The notes under the pieces: model-generated
Databases searched by the model: none
Told to the model about the DNA's origin: nothing
What the model saw: the letters and a program-made list of their open reading frames with translations, nothing else
Shown: positions 8,015 to 17,228 of the stretch, piece by piece
Position numbering within the stretch: position 1 is the first letter of the stretch
Layout of the letters: each line of letters begins with the position of its first letter
Translations under genes and position numbers: made by a program
Assembly: GCF_007679345.1 (NCBI RefSeq)
Contig: NZ_VEGH01000007.1
Span: 206,707-270,706 of the forward strand
Direction of reading: 5' to 3'
DNA: 64,000 bases
From: Cellulosimicrobium cellulans
GTDB taxonomy: Bacteria > Actinomycetota > Actinomycetes > Actinomycetales > Cellulomonadaceae

Positions 8015-11000
8015 ATGGCATCAGGTGGCAGCAACGGGTCCGACTTCGTCCACCTGCACGTCCACTCCGAGTACTCGATGCTGGACGGCGCGGCGCGGGT
8101 CGGCGAGATGCTGGCCGAGGCCCAGCGCCTCGGCCAGACGGCGATGGCGATCACCGACCACGGGTACCTGTTCGGCGCGTTCGACTTCTACTCCCAGGCC
8201 CGCAAGCTCGGCATCAAGCCGATCATCGGCGTCGAGGCGTACGTCACCCCGGGCACGTCCCGGTTCGACCAGACGCGCGTCCGCTGGGGCGAGGCGCACC
8301 AGGCGTCCGACGACGTCTCCGCGCGCGGCGCCTACACGCACATGACGCTGCTGTCGCGCACCACGGAGGGCATGCACAACCTGTTCCGGATGGGGTCGCT
8401 GGCGTCCCTGGACGGTCAGATGGGCAAGTGGCCGCGCATGGACCGCGAGCTGCTGGAGACGTACTCCGAGGGCCTCATCGCGACGTCGGGCTGCCCGTCC
8501 AGCGAGGTGCAGACCCGGCTGCGGCTGGGCCACTGGGACGAGGCGGTGCGCGCGGCGGGCGAGCTGCAGGACATCTTCGGCAAGGAGAACTTCTTCGTCG
8601 AGGTGATGGACCACGGCCTGGAGATCGAGCGCCGGACCGTCAAGGACCTCATCCGCCTGGCCGAGCAGATCGGGGCGCCGCTCGTCGCCACCAACGACCT
8701 GCACTACACGACCAAGGACGACGCGCACGCGCACGAGGTGCTGCTCGCCGTGCAGTCCGGGTCGACGCTCGACGAGCCGACCTACGACCAGGGCGGCTCC
8801 CGGTTCGCGTTCGGCGGCGACGGCTACTACGTGAAGTCCGCGGCCGAGATGCGCCGCACCTGGGCGGAGCTGCCGGAGGCCGTCGACAACACCGTGCTCA
8901 TCGCCGAGCGGTGCGACGTCGAGTTCCCGACCGGTGCCAACTACATGCCGCGGTTCCCCGTCCCGGACGGCGAGGACGAGAACTCCTGGTTCATCAAGGA
9001 GGTCGAGCGCGGCCTGCAGCGGAGGTACCACGGGTCGGTCCCGGACGACGTGCGCAAGCAGGCGGAGTACGAGACCGGCGTCATCGTGCAGCTCGGCTTC
9101 TCCGGCTACTTCCTCGTCGTCGCCGACTTCATCAAGTGGGCGCGCGAGCAGGGCATCCGCGTCGGGCCCGGGCGTGGCTCCGCGGCCGGCTCGATGGCCT
9201 CCTACGCGATGGGCATCACCGAGCTCGACCCGCTGCGGCACGGGCTCATCTTCGAGCGGTTCCTCAACCCCGAGCGCGTGTCCTGGCCCGACGTCGACGT
9301 CGACTTCGACGAGCGCCGGCGCGGCGAGGTCATCCGGTACGTCACCGACAAGTACGGCGACGACCGCGTGGCGCAGATCGTCACCTACGGCACGATCAAG
9401 GCCAAGCAGGCCCTCAAGGACTCCTCGCGCGTGCTGGGCTTCCCGTTCGCGATGGGGGAGAAGCTCACCAAGGCCATGCCGCCGCCCGTCATGGGCAAGG
9501 ACATCCCGCTGTCCGGGATGTACGACCCGGAGCACCCCCGCTACGCGGAGGCCGAGGAGTTCCGCCAGGTCGTCGCCGCGGACCCCGAGGCGCAGCGCGT
9601 CCTGGAGACCGCCCGCGGCCTGGAGAACCTCAAGCGCCAGTGGGGCGTGCACGCCGCCGGCGTCATCATGTCCAGCGAGCCGCTGATCGACATCATCCCG
9701 ATCATGAAGCGGCCGCAGGACGGCGCGGTCATCACGCAGTTCGACTACCCGACGTCCGAGGGCCTCGGCCTGATCAAGATGGACTTCCTCGGGCTGCGGA
9801 ACCTGACGATCCTCGACGACGCGCTGCGCAACATCACGATGAACGGCAAGCCGCCGATCGAGCTCGAGGACATCGAGCTCGACGACAAGCCGACCTACGA
9901 GCTGCTCGCCCGGGGCGACACCCTCGGCGTGTTCCAGCTCGACGGCGGCCCCATGCGGTCCCTGCTGCGCCAGATGCGCCCGGACAACTTCGAGGACATC
10001 TCCGCGGTCATCGCCCTGTACCGGCCCGGGCCGATGGGCATGAACTCGCACACGAACTACGCCCTGCGCAAGAACGGCCTGCAGCCGATCACGCCGATCC
10101 ACCCGGAGCTCGAGGAGCCCCTGGCGGAGGTCCTCGACGGCACCTACGGCCTCATCGTGTACCAGGAGCAGGTGCAGAAGGCCGCCCAGGTGCTCGCCGG
10201 CTACTCGCTCGGCCAGGCCGACCTGCTGCGCCGCGCGATGGGCAAGAAGAAGAAGGAGATCCTCGACAAGGAGTTCGTCCCCTTCGAGGCCGGCATGAAG
10301 GAGCGCGGCTACTCCAAGCCCGCGATCCAGGCCGTGTGGGACACCCTGGTCCCGTTCGCCGGGTACGCCTTCAACAAGGCGCACTCCGCCGGGTACGGCG
10401 TCGTCTCCTACTGGACCGCGTTCCTCAAGGCGAACTACCCGACCGAGTACATGGCGGGCCTGCTCACCTCGGTCGGTGACGACAAGGACAAGTCCGCGCT
10501 GTACCTCGGCGAGTGCCGCCGCATGGGCATCACGGTGCTCCCGCCGGACGTCAACTCCTCGTCGGCGCTGTTCACCGCCGTCGGCGACGACATCCGGTTC
10601 GGCCTCACCGCGGTCCGCAACGTCGGCGCCAACGTCGTCGAGGCGATCGTCCGCACCCGGGAGGAGAAGGGCGACTTCACGTCGTTCACCGACTTCCTCG
10701 ACAAGGTCCCCGCCGTGGTCTGCAACAAGCGGACCATCGAGTCGCTGATCAAGGCCGGCGCGTTCGACTCGCTCGGCCACGCCCGCCGCGCGCTGCTCCT
10801 CGTGCACGAGCAGGCCGTCGAGTCCGTCATCGGCGTCAAGCGCAAGGAGGCGGAGGGTCAGTTCGACCTGTTCGCCGACCTCGGCACCGACGACGGCCCC
10901 GGGTTCTCGGTGCAGGTGCCGGACGTCCCGGACTGGGACAAGAAGCAGCGCCTGCAGTTCGAGCGGGAGATGCTCGGGCTGTACGTCTCCGACCACCCGC

Positions 11001-11593
11001 TGTCCGGCCTCGAGCACGTGCTGTCCGCCGCCGCCGACGTGTCGATCGCGACGCTCAACGCCGACGAGGCCCGCCCCGACGGGTCGACCGTCGTCGTGGC
11101 CGGCCTGATCACGTCGCTGCAGCGCAAGATGTCCAAGCAGGGCAACCCGTGGGCCGCCGTGACGCTGGAGGACATGGAGGGCTCCGTCGAGATCATGTTC
11201 TTCGGCGAGACCTACCTGGCCTACTCGACCGTGCTCGCGGAGGACGCCGTCATCGTGGTCCGCGGGCGGGTGCGCCGCCGGGACGACGCCATGCAGCTCC
11301 AGGCGATGGAGGTGTCGCTGCCCGACCTGTCGGCCGTGGCCGACGCCCCCGTCGTGGTGACGCTGTCCGAGGCGCGGCTCACGCCGCCCGTCGTGGACCG
11401 GCTGCTCGAGGTGATGAAGACGCACCCCGGCATGACCGAGCTCCACCTCCGGGTGGCGAAGGCCAACGGCCGGCGGGCGCTGGTCGTGCCGAGCGACGGC
11501 TGGCGCGTCGAGCGGTCGCCCGCGCTGTACGGCGACCTCAAGGCGCTCCTGGGTCCGGGCTGCCTCCAGACGGCGACCCCGGTCCCGGTCTGA
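8015..11593 (+). CDS. dnaE: DNA polymerase III subunit alpha DnaE
   Basis: DnaE is the catalytic subunit of the replicative polymerase. The 1,192-residue protein is of normal length for DnaE1: the N-terminal PHP domain opens with FVHLHVHSEYSMLDG, the polymerase active site carries PDVDVDFDERRR at about residues 426-436, and helix-hairpin-helix and OB-fold modules occupy the last 350 residues (OB-fold around VVVAGLITSLQRKM). PHP metal-ligand histidines appear intact, which in actinobacteria corresponds to an intrinsic proofreading exonuclease (established for M. tuberculosis DnaE1). The ATG at 8015 lies just after its -10 element. It is a single-gene unit followed by the hairpin repeat at 11684. 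Confidence 0.97.
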   Translation: MASGGSNGSDFVHLHVHSEYSMLDGAARVGEMLAEAQRLGQTAMAITDHGYLFGAFDFYSQARKLGIKPIIGVEAYVTPGTSRFDQTRVRWGEAHQASDDVSARGAYTHMTLLSRTTEGMHNLFRMGSLASLDGQMGKWPRMDRELLETYSEGLIATSGCPSSEVQTRLRLGHWDEAVRAAGELQDIFGKENFFVEVMDHGLEIERRTVKDLIRLAEQIGAPLVATNDLHYTTKDDAHAHEVLLAVQSGSTLDEPTYDQGGSRFAFGGDGYYVKSAAEMRRTWAELPEAVDNTVLIAERCDVEFPTGANYMPRFPVPDGEDENSWFIKEVERGLQRRYHGSVPDDVRKQAEYETGVIVQLGFSGYFLVVADFIKWAREQGIRVGPGRGSAAGSMASYAMGITELDPLRHGLIFERFLNPERVSWPDVDVDFDERRRGEVIRYVTDKYGDDRVAQIVTYGTIKAKQALKDSSRVLGFPFAMGEKLTKAMPPPVMGKDIPLSGMYDPEHPRYAEAEEFRQVVAADPEAQRVLETARGLENLKRQWGVHAAGVIMSSEPLIDIIPIMKRPQDGAVITQFDYPTSEGLGLIKMDFLGLRNLTILDDALRNITMNGKPPIELEDIELDDKPTYELLARGDTLGVFQLDGGPMRSLLRQMRPDNFEDISAVIALYRPGPMGMNSHTNYALRKNGLQPITPIHPELEEPLAEVLDGTYGLIVYQEQVQKAAQVLAGYSLGQADLLRRAMGKKKKEILDKEFVPFEAGMKERGYSKPAIQAVWDTLVPFAGYAFNKAHSAGYGVVSYWTAFLKANYPTEYMAGLLTSVGDDKDKSALYLGECRRMGITVLPPDVNSSSALFTAVGDDIRFGLTAVRNVGANVVEAIVRTREEKGDFTSFTDFLDKVPAVVCNKRTIESLIKAGAFDSLGHARRALLLVHEQAVESVIGVKRKEAEGQFDLFADLGTDDGPGFSVQVPDVPDWDKKQRLQFEREMLGLYVSDHPLSGLEHVLSAAADVSIATLNADEARPDGSTVVVAGLITSLQRKMSKQGNPWAAVTLEDMEGSVEIMFFGETYLAYSTVLAEDAVIVVRGRVRRRDDAMQLQAMEVSLPDLSAVADAPVVVTLSEARLTPPVVDRLLEVMKTHPGMTELHLRVAKANGRRALVVPSDGWRVERSPALYGDLKALLGPGCLQTATPVPV

Positions 11594-11660
11594 CGCGGCG
11601 CGGCGCGGCGCCGCCCTGGCCGCGCCACGCCCGCCGCGCTCGCCTGCGCTCGCCGCGCTC

Positions 11661-11684
11661 GCCTGTTCGCCTGTTCGCCTGTTC
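11661..11684. repeat. Three tandem copies of GCCTGTTC
   Basis: The 8-base unit is repeated exactly three times immediately before the long inverted repeat at 11684. Related CGCTCGCC runs precede it. This is intergenic sequence between dnaE and the ArsR gene and could vary in copy number between strains. Confidence 0.8.
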
Positions 11685-11749
11685 GCCGAGTCTGCACGTC
11701 GCGTCTGTGTCGCGGCGTCGCCACGCAGACGCGACGTGAAGACTCGGCG
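11684..11749. repeat. Intergenic hairpin repeat, copy 1 (24-18-24)
   Basis: Two 24-base arms (11684-11707 and 11726-11749) pair at 23 of 24 positions around an 18-base loop. The outer ten bases are CGCCGAGTCT and AGACTCGGCG. The element lies 91 bases after dnaE. The copy at 26214 has the same outer ten bases and the same 24-18-24 geometry but a different inner stem. It may terminate dnaE transcription; no T-run follows directly. Confidence 0.85.
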
Positions 11750-11763
11750 TTGTTAACTCTTGC

Positions 11764-11773
11764 GTTATATAAC
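11764..11773. promoter_or_regulatory. Likely ArsR operator
   Basis: GTTATATAAC is a perfect 10-bp palindrome in a sharply A+T-rich patch 13 bases before the ArsR-family start codon and overlaps the probable -10 region. ArsR-family repressors that control SRPBCC partners commonly bind such A+T-rich palindromes in their own promoter, so autorepression is likely. Confidence 0.6.
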
Positions 11774-11786
11774 CCAGGATGGAAAC

Positions 11787-12179
11787 ATGCCGGGTGTGCA
11801 GGTGATGGATGCGTTGGGGGACCCGGTGCGGCGGCGGCTCGTGGAGCTGCTCGCCGACGGGTCGCGCCCCGCGGGCGAGCTCGCCGCGGCGGTCGGCGCC
11901 GAGTTCGGCATCAGCCAGCCCGCCGCGTCCCGGCACCTGCGCGTGCTGCGCGAGGCCGGACTGCTCATCGCCGAGCCCGACGGCGCCCGGCGGCTGTACG
12001 CCGTCCGGCCCGAGGCGCTCGACGACGTGCAGGCCTGGGTCGGCGGCGTCCGGCGGTTCTGGGACCAGCGGCTCGACGCGCTGGGCACCGAGGTCGCGCG
12101 CGGGCGCCGGGAGCGCGGCGGGGCGGGCCCGGCAGCCACCGGGCGACGTGACGGTCGAGGCGAGGGACGGGCCGGATGA
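11787..12179 (+). CDS. ArsR-family winged-helix transcriptional regulator
   Basis: The 130-residue protein starts MPGVQVMDALGDPVRRRL and has the ArsR winged helix with the recognition helix SQPAASRHLRVLREAGL at about residues 45-61, then a wing (AEPDGARRLYAV). It has no Cys pairs of the metal-sensing type, so it is not a classical arsenic sensor; it resembles regulators paired with AHSA1/SRPBCC proteins. The start is supported by AGGATGG four bases upstream. The stop overlaps the SRPBCC gene by four bases (ATGA), so the two are a regulator-effector unit. The ligand is unknown. Confidence 0.88.
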   Translation: MPGVQVMDALGDPVRRRLVELLADGSRPAGELAAAVGAEFGISQPAASRHLRVLREAGLLIAEPDGARRLYAVRPEALDDVQAWVGGVRRFWDQRLDALGTEVARGRRERGGAGPAATGRRDGRGEGRAG

Positions 12180-12769
12180 CGGGCACGGGAGAGGTGCGCG
12201 GCGGGGCCGCCGGCGCGGGCGGCGCGGCGGGCGCGGGCGGTGCGGGCGCGGACGGGTCGGCAGGCGCGAGCCCGCTCGGGGCGCTGCGGCTGGGCGGCGA
12301 GGCGTCGGTCACGTTCCGCCGGTCGTACCCCACGGACGCCGCGGACCTCTGGGACGCGGTGACGACGCCGGGGCGGCTGGCGCGCTGGCTCGGGCCGGTG
12401 CTCGGCGACCTGACGCCGGGCGGGTCGTACGAGGTCCGGATGGGCGCGGACGAACCGGACTCCGACCAGAACGCGACGGGCGTGGTGCGGTCGTGCGACC
12501 CGCCCCGGTCGTTCGCGGTCGAGTGGCGGTTCCCCGGCGAGGAGCCGAGCGAGGTCGAGGTCCGCGTCGAGGCGGGCGCGCCGGGGGAGGGCGCGGTGCT
12601 GGTGCTGGTGCACACCCGGCTCGAGGACGGTCAGGCGATCGGCTACGGCGCCGGCTGGCACACGTCCCTGGACCGGCTCGCCGACCACCTGGCGGGCGCC
12701 GCGGTCCGCGACTGGGACGCCCGCTTCACCGCCCTGCTGCCGGCCTACCGCGCCGCGGCGCTCCGTTGA
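12176..12769 (+). CDS. SRPBCC (AHSA1-like) domain protein
   Basis: The 197-residue product has a Gly/Ala-rich N-terminal arm of about 40 residues, then an SRPBCC/AHSA1 fold: SVTFRRSYPTDAADLWDAVTTPGRLARWLG is split over the first strand and helix, and GWHTSLDRLADHL is the long C-terminal helix. This fold forms a hydrophobic cavity for small ligands; in paired ArsR-SRPBCC operons it is thought to bind the same class of hydrophobic compound that the regulator senses. No catalytic residues can be assigned. It is translationally coupled to the ArsR gene and converges on the S4 gene 20 bases away. Confidence 0.8.
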   Translation: MTGTGEVRGGAAGAGGAAGAGGAGADGSAGASPLGALRLGGEASVTFRRSYPTDAADLWDAVTTPGRLARWLGPVLGDLTPGGSYEVRMGADEPDSDQNATGVVRSCDPPRSFAVEWRFPGEEPSEVEVRVEAGAPGEGAVLVLVHTRLEDGQAIGYGAGWHTSLDRLADHLAGAAVRDWDARFTALLPAYRAAALR

Positions 12770-12788
12770 CCGCTCCCCGCGGGTCGGG

Positions 12789-13007
12789 TCAGCCGACCTC
12801 GGCGGAGTTCGATCCGCGGGGGTCGTCGACCTCGACCACGTCGCCCTTGCGCAGCTGACGGCCGCGGCGGGACTCGGGCTCGCCGTTGACCTTGACCTCG
12901 CCCTCGTCCAGCAGCGTGCGGGCGTCGGCGCCGGAGTCGGCCAGGCCGGCCAGCTTGAGGAACTGCCCGAGGCGGATGGAGTCGTCGGAGATCGGCACGA
13001 TGGTCAC
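12789..13007 (-). CDS. Small S4-domain RNA-binding protein
   Basis: The 72-residue protein is essentially one S4 domain: RLGQFLKLAGLADSGADARTLL followed by VNGEPESRRGRQLRKGDVVEV. Such YbcJ/RlbA-like proteins bind structured RNA and several associate with ribosomes. The GTG at 13007 is chosen because the -10-like CAGGAT lies six bases before it on the minus strand, fitting a leaderless message, and because MTIVPISDDSIRLGQF matches related proteins. It is divergent from hisD with 64 bases between start codons, so the two promoters are back to back. Confidence 0.85.
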   Translation of the reverse strand: MTIVPISDDSIRLGQFLKLAGLADSGADARTLLDEGEVKVNGEPESRRGRQLRKGDVVEVDDPRGSNSAEVG

Positions 13008-13059
13008 CGGCCCATCCTGCCAGGGGCGGACGCGGGCGGCCCTTGTCCGCGGGCGCGAA

Positions 13060-13065
13060 TAGACT
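13060..13065 (+). promoter_or_regulatory. -10 element of hisD (leaderless type)
   Basis: TAGACT, identical to the lspA hexamer, ends six bases before the hisD GTG. No convincing -35 is visible. Confidence 0.5.
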
Positions 13066-13071
13066 CGGGGG

Positions 13072-14394
13072 GTGATCTCCCGCATCGACCTGCGTGGTCG
13101 CACCCTGTCCCGCCGCGAGCTGCTCGAGGCGCTCCCGCGGCCCGAGCTGGACGTCGAGTCCGCCGCCGCGGCCGTCGAGCCGATCCTCGCGGACGTCCGC
13201 GCCCGGGGTGCCGCCGCCCTGCGCGAGCTCGCGGAGCGGTTCGACGGCGTGCGGCCGGAGCACCTGCGGGTGCCCGCCGACGCGATCGCCGCCTCGGTGT
13301 CGGTGCTGGACGCCGACGTCCGGGCGGCGCTGGACGAGACCATCCGCCGGGTGCGCCAGGTGCACGCCGCGCAGCGGCCCGCCGACCACACCGTGCAGGT
13401 GGCGCCGGGCGCGCAGGTGCGGCAGCGGTGGATCCCGGTCCGCCGGGTCGGCCTGTACGTGCCCGGCGGCCTGGCCGTCTACCCGTCGTCGGTGATCATG
13501 AACGTCGTCGCGGCGCAGGAGGCGGGCGTGGGCTCGCTCGCGGTCACCTCGCCGCCGCAGAAGGACAACGGCGGCCTGCCCGACCCGGTCGTGCTGGCGA
13601 CGTGCGCCCTGCTCGGCGTCGACGAGGTGTACGCGGTCGGCGGCGCCCAGGCGATCGGCATGCTCGCGTACGGCGCGGCGGGGTCCGAGCCGTCGGACGG
13701 CGAGACGCTCTGCGAGCCGGTCGACGTCATCACCGGCCCCGGCAACGTCTACGTCGCGGCGGCGAAGCGCCTGGTCCGGGGCGCCGTCGGCATCGACGCC
13801 GAGGCCGGCCCGACCGAGATCGCCGTGCTCGCCGACGGCACCGCCGACGCCGACCACGTCGCCGCCGACCTGGTGTCCCAGGCGGAGCACGACCCGCTGG
13901 CGGCGTCCGTGCTCGTCACCACCTCGATCGAGCTCGCCGGCGCCGTGGAGTCCAAGCTGGTGCACCGGGTGCAGTCCACGCGGCACGCCGAGCGGGTCGC
14001 GCAGGCGCTGTCCGGGCCGCAGTCGGCGATCGTGCTGGTCGACGACCTCGACGCCGGCCTCGACGTGGTCAACGCCTACGGCGCCGAGCACCTGGAGATC
14101 CAGACGGCCGACGCCGCGGCGGTCGCCGAGCGGGTGACCAGCGCGGGCGCGATCTTCGTGGGCGCGTACTCGCCGGTGTCGCTCGGCGACTACATGGCCG
14201 GGTCGAACCACGTGCTGCCCACGGGCGGCTGCGCGCACTTCTCGTCCGGTCTGGGCGTGCACTCGTTCGTGCGGGCGGTCCAGGTGGTGGAGTACGACGC
14301 GGACGCGCTGCGGGAGGTCGCCGGGCGGATCGTGGCGCTCGCCGACGCCGAGGGGCTGCCCGCGCACGGCGAGGCCGTCCGCGCGCGCTTCTGA
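13072..14394 (+). CDS. hisD: Histidinol dehydrogenase HisD
   Basis: HisD carries out the last two steps of histidine synthesis, oxidising L-histidinol to L-histidine with two NAD+. The 440-residue length is typical. Conserved segments include [52 protein letters not shown] and SQAEHDPLA, which together hold the zinc ligands and catalytic His. The GTG at 13072 follows its TAGACT -10 by six bases. In many relatives hisD heads the his operon; here it is separated from hisC by a lipoprotein gene and an opposing helicase gene. Confidence 0.97.
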   Translation: MISRIDLRGRTLSRRELLEALPRPELDVESAAAAVEPILADVRARGAAALRELAERFDGVRPEHLRVPADAIAASVSVLDADVRAALDETIRRVRQVHAAQRPADHTVQVAPGAQVRQRWIPVRRVGLYVPGGLAVYPSSVIMNVVAAQEAGVGSLAVTSPPQKDNGGLPDPVVLATCALLGVDEVYAVGGAQAIGMLAYGAAGSEPSDGETLCEPVDVITGPGNVYVAAAKRLVRGAVGIDAEAGPTEIAVLADGTADADHVAADLVSQAEHDPLAASVLVTTSIELAGAVESKLVHRVQSTRHAERVAQALSGPQSAIVLVDDLDAGLDVVNAYGAEHLEIQTADAAAVAERVTSAGAIFVGAYSPVSLGDYMAGSNHVLPTGGCAHFSSGLGVHSFVRAVQVVEYDADALREVAGRIVALADAEGLPAHGEAVRARF

Positions 14395-14459
14395 CGCGCG
14401 ACCGCCGACGCGTTCCCGATCCTGGGCCGGATCGGCCCGACCGACGCTACTGTCGGCCC

Positions 14460-14900
14460 GTGCGCACGCGATCTGGTCGGCTCGGCGTCGTCGCCCTCGC
14501 GCTCCTCGCCGGGGTGCTGACCGGGTGCGACGGCCCGGCCACGGAACCGTCCGACGCGGGCGCCGGTCGCGCGGCCACCGCCGACTCGGCACCGGAGGCG
14601 GACCACACGCCGGCGACCCGGGAGTCGCCCGACGCCCCGACGGACGAGCCGTCGGCCGCCGTGACTCCGGGCGCGGATCCGTCCGCGGGGCCCGCGCCCG
14701 CCGACGGCCCCACGCCGGGTCAGCCGTGCGAGCCCGGGTCGCACCGGGACTGCTCGGACGCGACCGGGAACGAGGGTGACCCGTATCGGATCATCGCCGG
14801 GTACGCCGACTGCGTCGCCCGGTTCGGCCCGGAGCACGCGTACGGCCTGTGCACCGACCTGGACGGGGACGACCACGCGGGGTACGACGACGCGGGCTGA
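14460..14900 (+). CDS. Small lipoprotein, function unknown
   Basis: The 146-residue product begins MRTRSGRLG, then a short hydrophobic stretch ending in the lipobox LLAGVLTGC, so it should be lipid-anchored outside the membrane by LspA processing at Cys 24. About 75 residues of Thr/Pro/Ala/Asp-rich linker follow. The last 55 residues hold four Cys (CEPGSHRDCSD, DCVARFG, GLCTDLDGDDH), suggesting a small disulfide-stabilised domain ending in an acidic, possibly calcium-binding tail. The GTG start follows TACTGT (14448-14453) by six bases. I do not recognise the family. Confidence 0.7.
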   Translation: MRTRSGRLGVVALALLAGVLTGCDGPATEPSDAGAGRAATADSAPEADHTPATRESPDAPTDEPSAAVTPGADPSAGPAPADGPTPGQPCEPGSHRDCSDATGNEGDPYRIIAGYADCVARFGPEHAYGLCTDLDGDDHAGYDDAG

Positions 14901-14937
14901 CAGCCCGCGGAGGTGAGACCCGGCCCGACGGCGCTGG

Positions 14938-17127
14938 TCAGCCCACGCCCAGCACGAACGGCAGCACCGCCGCGGCCCCCGCCTGGCGGAGCAGCCGCGC
15001 CGCGACGGTGAGCGTCCAGCCCGAGTCGGTCCGGTCGTCCACCAGCAGCACCGTGCGTCCGGGCAGCCCGGCCGCGGCGGCGGGCGCCAGGTCGAGCTCC
15101 AGCCGGCGCGCCACGGCCGCGAGCCGGTGCGCCGAGTTCACGTCGTGCCGGGTGGGCGGGCTGTCCGGGCGGGGGGCGACGGCGCCCACCAGCGGCACGC
15201 CGAGGTGCCGGGCGACGCCGGCGGCGAGGTGATCCACGAGCCCGGCACGCGTCGCGGACCGGACCACGACGACGCCCTCGGGCCGGTGCTCCGGCCGCCA
15301 CGCGTCCAGGGTCGCGAGCACGGGGTCCCGCAGCGCGGGCGGGAGTCCCGCCGCCGGGTCGGGCTCCGCGCCGAACAGGTCCCGCAGCAGCCCGCCCCAG
15401 CCCACGGAGTCGAGGCGCGCCACGGCGCGGCCGGGCTCGGCGTTCTCCTCGGCGGGGATGCGCCCCCGGAGGTCGAGGCCCAGCGTGGCCATGCCGGTGG
15501 GCCACTGCCGCCGGGGGTCGACCGCGACGCCGGCCGCGGTGAGCAGGGCCTGCGCGCCCGCGACGTGCTCGGCGTCCGGGGCGACGCCGACGGCCGTCCC
15601 GGTGCACCGGTCGCACCGCCCGCACCGCCAGGCCTCGCCGGCGGGTCCGGCGAGCTCCGGGTCGTCGAGCGCCCGCCGCAGGTGCGCCATCCGGCAGCCC
15701 TCGGTGGTGACGTAGTCGACCATGAGCTGCTGCTCGGCCCTGCGGGTGGCGGTGACCCGGTCGTACCGCTCGGCGTCGTAGGACCACGGCTCGCCGGTGC
15801 CCTCCCAGCCGCCGCGGACCCGGCGCACCGCGCCGTCGACGTCGAGGACCTTGAGCATCTGCTCCAGCCGGGACCGGCGCAGCGAGACGTGCGTCTCCAG
15901 GGCCGCCGTCGACAGCGTGCCGCCCTCCCGCAGCGCCCGGAGGGCGGCCCGCACGTCGTCCTCGGGCGGGAACGCCGTCGAGGCGAACCACTCCCAGATC
16001 GCGCGGTCCTCCCGTCCGGGGAGCAGCACGGCCGTCGCGCGCCCGCCGACCGCCTCCGCGGCGCGGCCGGCACGACCGACCTGCTGGTAGTAGGCGATGG
16101 GGGAGGACGGCGCCCCGACGTGGATCACGTACCCCAGGTCCGGCTTGTCGAACCCCATGCCGAGCGCGGAGGTCGCGACCAGCGCCTTGACCCGGTTCGC
16201 GAGCAGGTCCGCCTCGGCCACCTCGCGCTCGGCCGGGTCGGTCTGGCCCGTGTAGGTCCGGACGTCGAGGCCGGCCGCGCGCAGGTGCTCCGTGACCTGC
16301 TGCGCGGCGGCGATGGTGAGGCAGTAGACGATCCCGGAGCCCTCGAACGCCGGCAGGTTCTGCGCCAGCCACGCCAGCTGCGCGGCCGTGTCGGGCAGGC
16401 GCACGACGGACAGGTCGAGGCTGGACCGGTCGAGCGGTCCGCGCAGCACCAGGACGTCGTCGCGCACGGCGGTGCCGAGCTGCTCGGCGACGTCGGCCGT
16501 CACCCGGGCGTTGGCGGTCGCGGTCGTCGCGAGGACCGGGATGCCGGCGGGCAGCTCGCCCAGGAGCGTGCGGATCCGCCGGTAGTCGGGGCGGAAGTCG
16601 TGTCCCCAGTCGGAGATGCAGTGCGCCTCGTCGATGACGACGAGCCCGGCGTCGGCGGCCAGCCGCGGCAGCACCTCGTCGCGGAACTGGGGGTGGGTGA
16701 GCCGCTCGGGGGAGACGAGCAGGACGTCGACGTCGCCGGCGGCGATCTGCGCGTGCACGTCGTCCCACTCGGTGACGTTGGCGGAGTTGAGCGTCGCCGC
16801 CTTCACGCCGGCCCGCTGGGCGGACGCGACCTGGTTGCGCATGAGCGCGAGCAGGGGGGAGACCAGCACGGTGGGGCCGGCGCCGCGCGCCCGCAGCAGG
16901 GCGGTCGCGACGAAGTACACCGCGGACTTGCCCCACCCGGTGCGCTGCACGACGAGCGCGCGCCGGTGGTCGCTCACCAGCGCGTCGATCGCGCGCCACT
17001 GGTCGTCCCGCAGCCGGGCGTCGTCCCGCCCGACGAGCCGGCGCAGGACGGCCTCCGCCTCCTCGCGCAGGGCGGCGCGCTCGGCCGCGTCGGGTCCGGT
17101 CGGGGCGTTCTGGTCCACGGAAGTCAT
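14938..17127 (-). CDS. recQ: RecQ-type DNA helicase with C-terminal phosphoribosyltransferase-like domain
   Basis: RecQ helicases unwind DNA 3'-5' in repair and recombination. The 729-residue protein has motif I GWGKS at 64-68 (Trp in place of the usual Ser/Thr), the DEAHCISDWGHDFRPDY motif at 166, motif VI QQVGRAGRA, and the RecQ zinc site (C...WRCGRCDRC). It lacks an HRDC domain; instead the last 200 residues end in VLLVDDRTDSGW, which looks like the PRPP-binding loop of phosphoribosyltransferases. The ATG at 17127 follows TAGGGT on the minus strand by eight bases. It is transcribed against the his genes that flank it on both sides. Confidence 0.9.
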   Translation of the reverse strand: MTSVDQNAPTGPDAAERAALREEAEAVLRRLVGRDDARLRDDQWRAIDALVSDHRRALVVQRTGWGKSAVYFVATALLRARGAGPTVLVSPLLALMRNQVASAQRAGVKAATLNSANVTEWDDVHAQIAAGDVDVLLVSPERLTHPQFRDEVLPRLAADAGLVVIDEAHCISDWGHDFRPDYRRIRTLLGELPAGIPVLATTATANARVTADVAEQLGTAVRDDVLVLRGPLDRSSLDLSVVRLPDTAAQLAWLAQNLPAFEGSGIVYCLTIAAAQQVTEHLRAAGLDVRTYTGQTDPAEREVAEADLLANRVKALVATSALGMGFDKPDLGYVIHVGAPSSPIAYYQQVGRAGRAAEAVGGRATAVLLPGREDRAIWEWFASTAFPPEDDVRAALRALREGGTLSTAALETHVSLRRSRLEQMLKVLDVDGAVRRVRGGWEGTGEPWSYDAERYDRVTATRRAEQQLMVDYVTTEGCRMAHLRRALDDPELAGPAGEAWRCGRCDRCTGTAVGVAPDAEHVAGAQALLTAAGVAVDPRRQWPTGMATLGLDLRGRIPAEENAEPGRAVARLDSVGWGGLLRDLFGAEPDPAAGLPPALRDPVLATLDAWRPEHRPEGVVVVRSATRAGLVDHLAAGVARHLGVPLVGAVAPRPDSPPTRHDVNSAHRLAAVARRLELDLAPAAAAGLPGRTVLLVDDRTDSGWTLTVAARLLRQAGAAAVLPFVLGVG

Positions 17128-17216
17128 CGCCCCCGACCCTAGCCACCGCCCCCGACACCACGCGCCCCCGGGGTGCCCGCCTGTGGACGACCGCCGTCCC
17201 GCGGCCGCAGCGCGGA

Positions 17217-17222
17217 TACGAT
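17217..17222 (+). promoter_or_regulatory. -10 element of hisC (leaderless type)
   Basis: TACGAT ends six bases before the hisC GTG. The recQ -10 faces the other way 80 bases upstream, so this 101-bp gap is a compact divergent promoter. Confidence 0.5.
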
Positions 17223-17228
17223 CGCCCG

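Noticed and set aside
8021..11446. An open frame of about 1,140 codons antisense to dnaE
   Set aside because: It is a shadow of dnaE: composition is Arg/His/Gly/Val-rich without any motif, and dnaE is unmistakable on the + strand.
11594..11683. Coding sequence continuing after dnaE
   Set aside because: The stretch is made of short GC-rich repeats (CGCTCGCC, GCCTGTTC) with no start, ribosome-binding site or protein-like composition.
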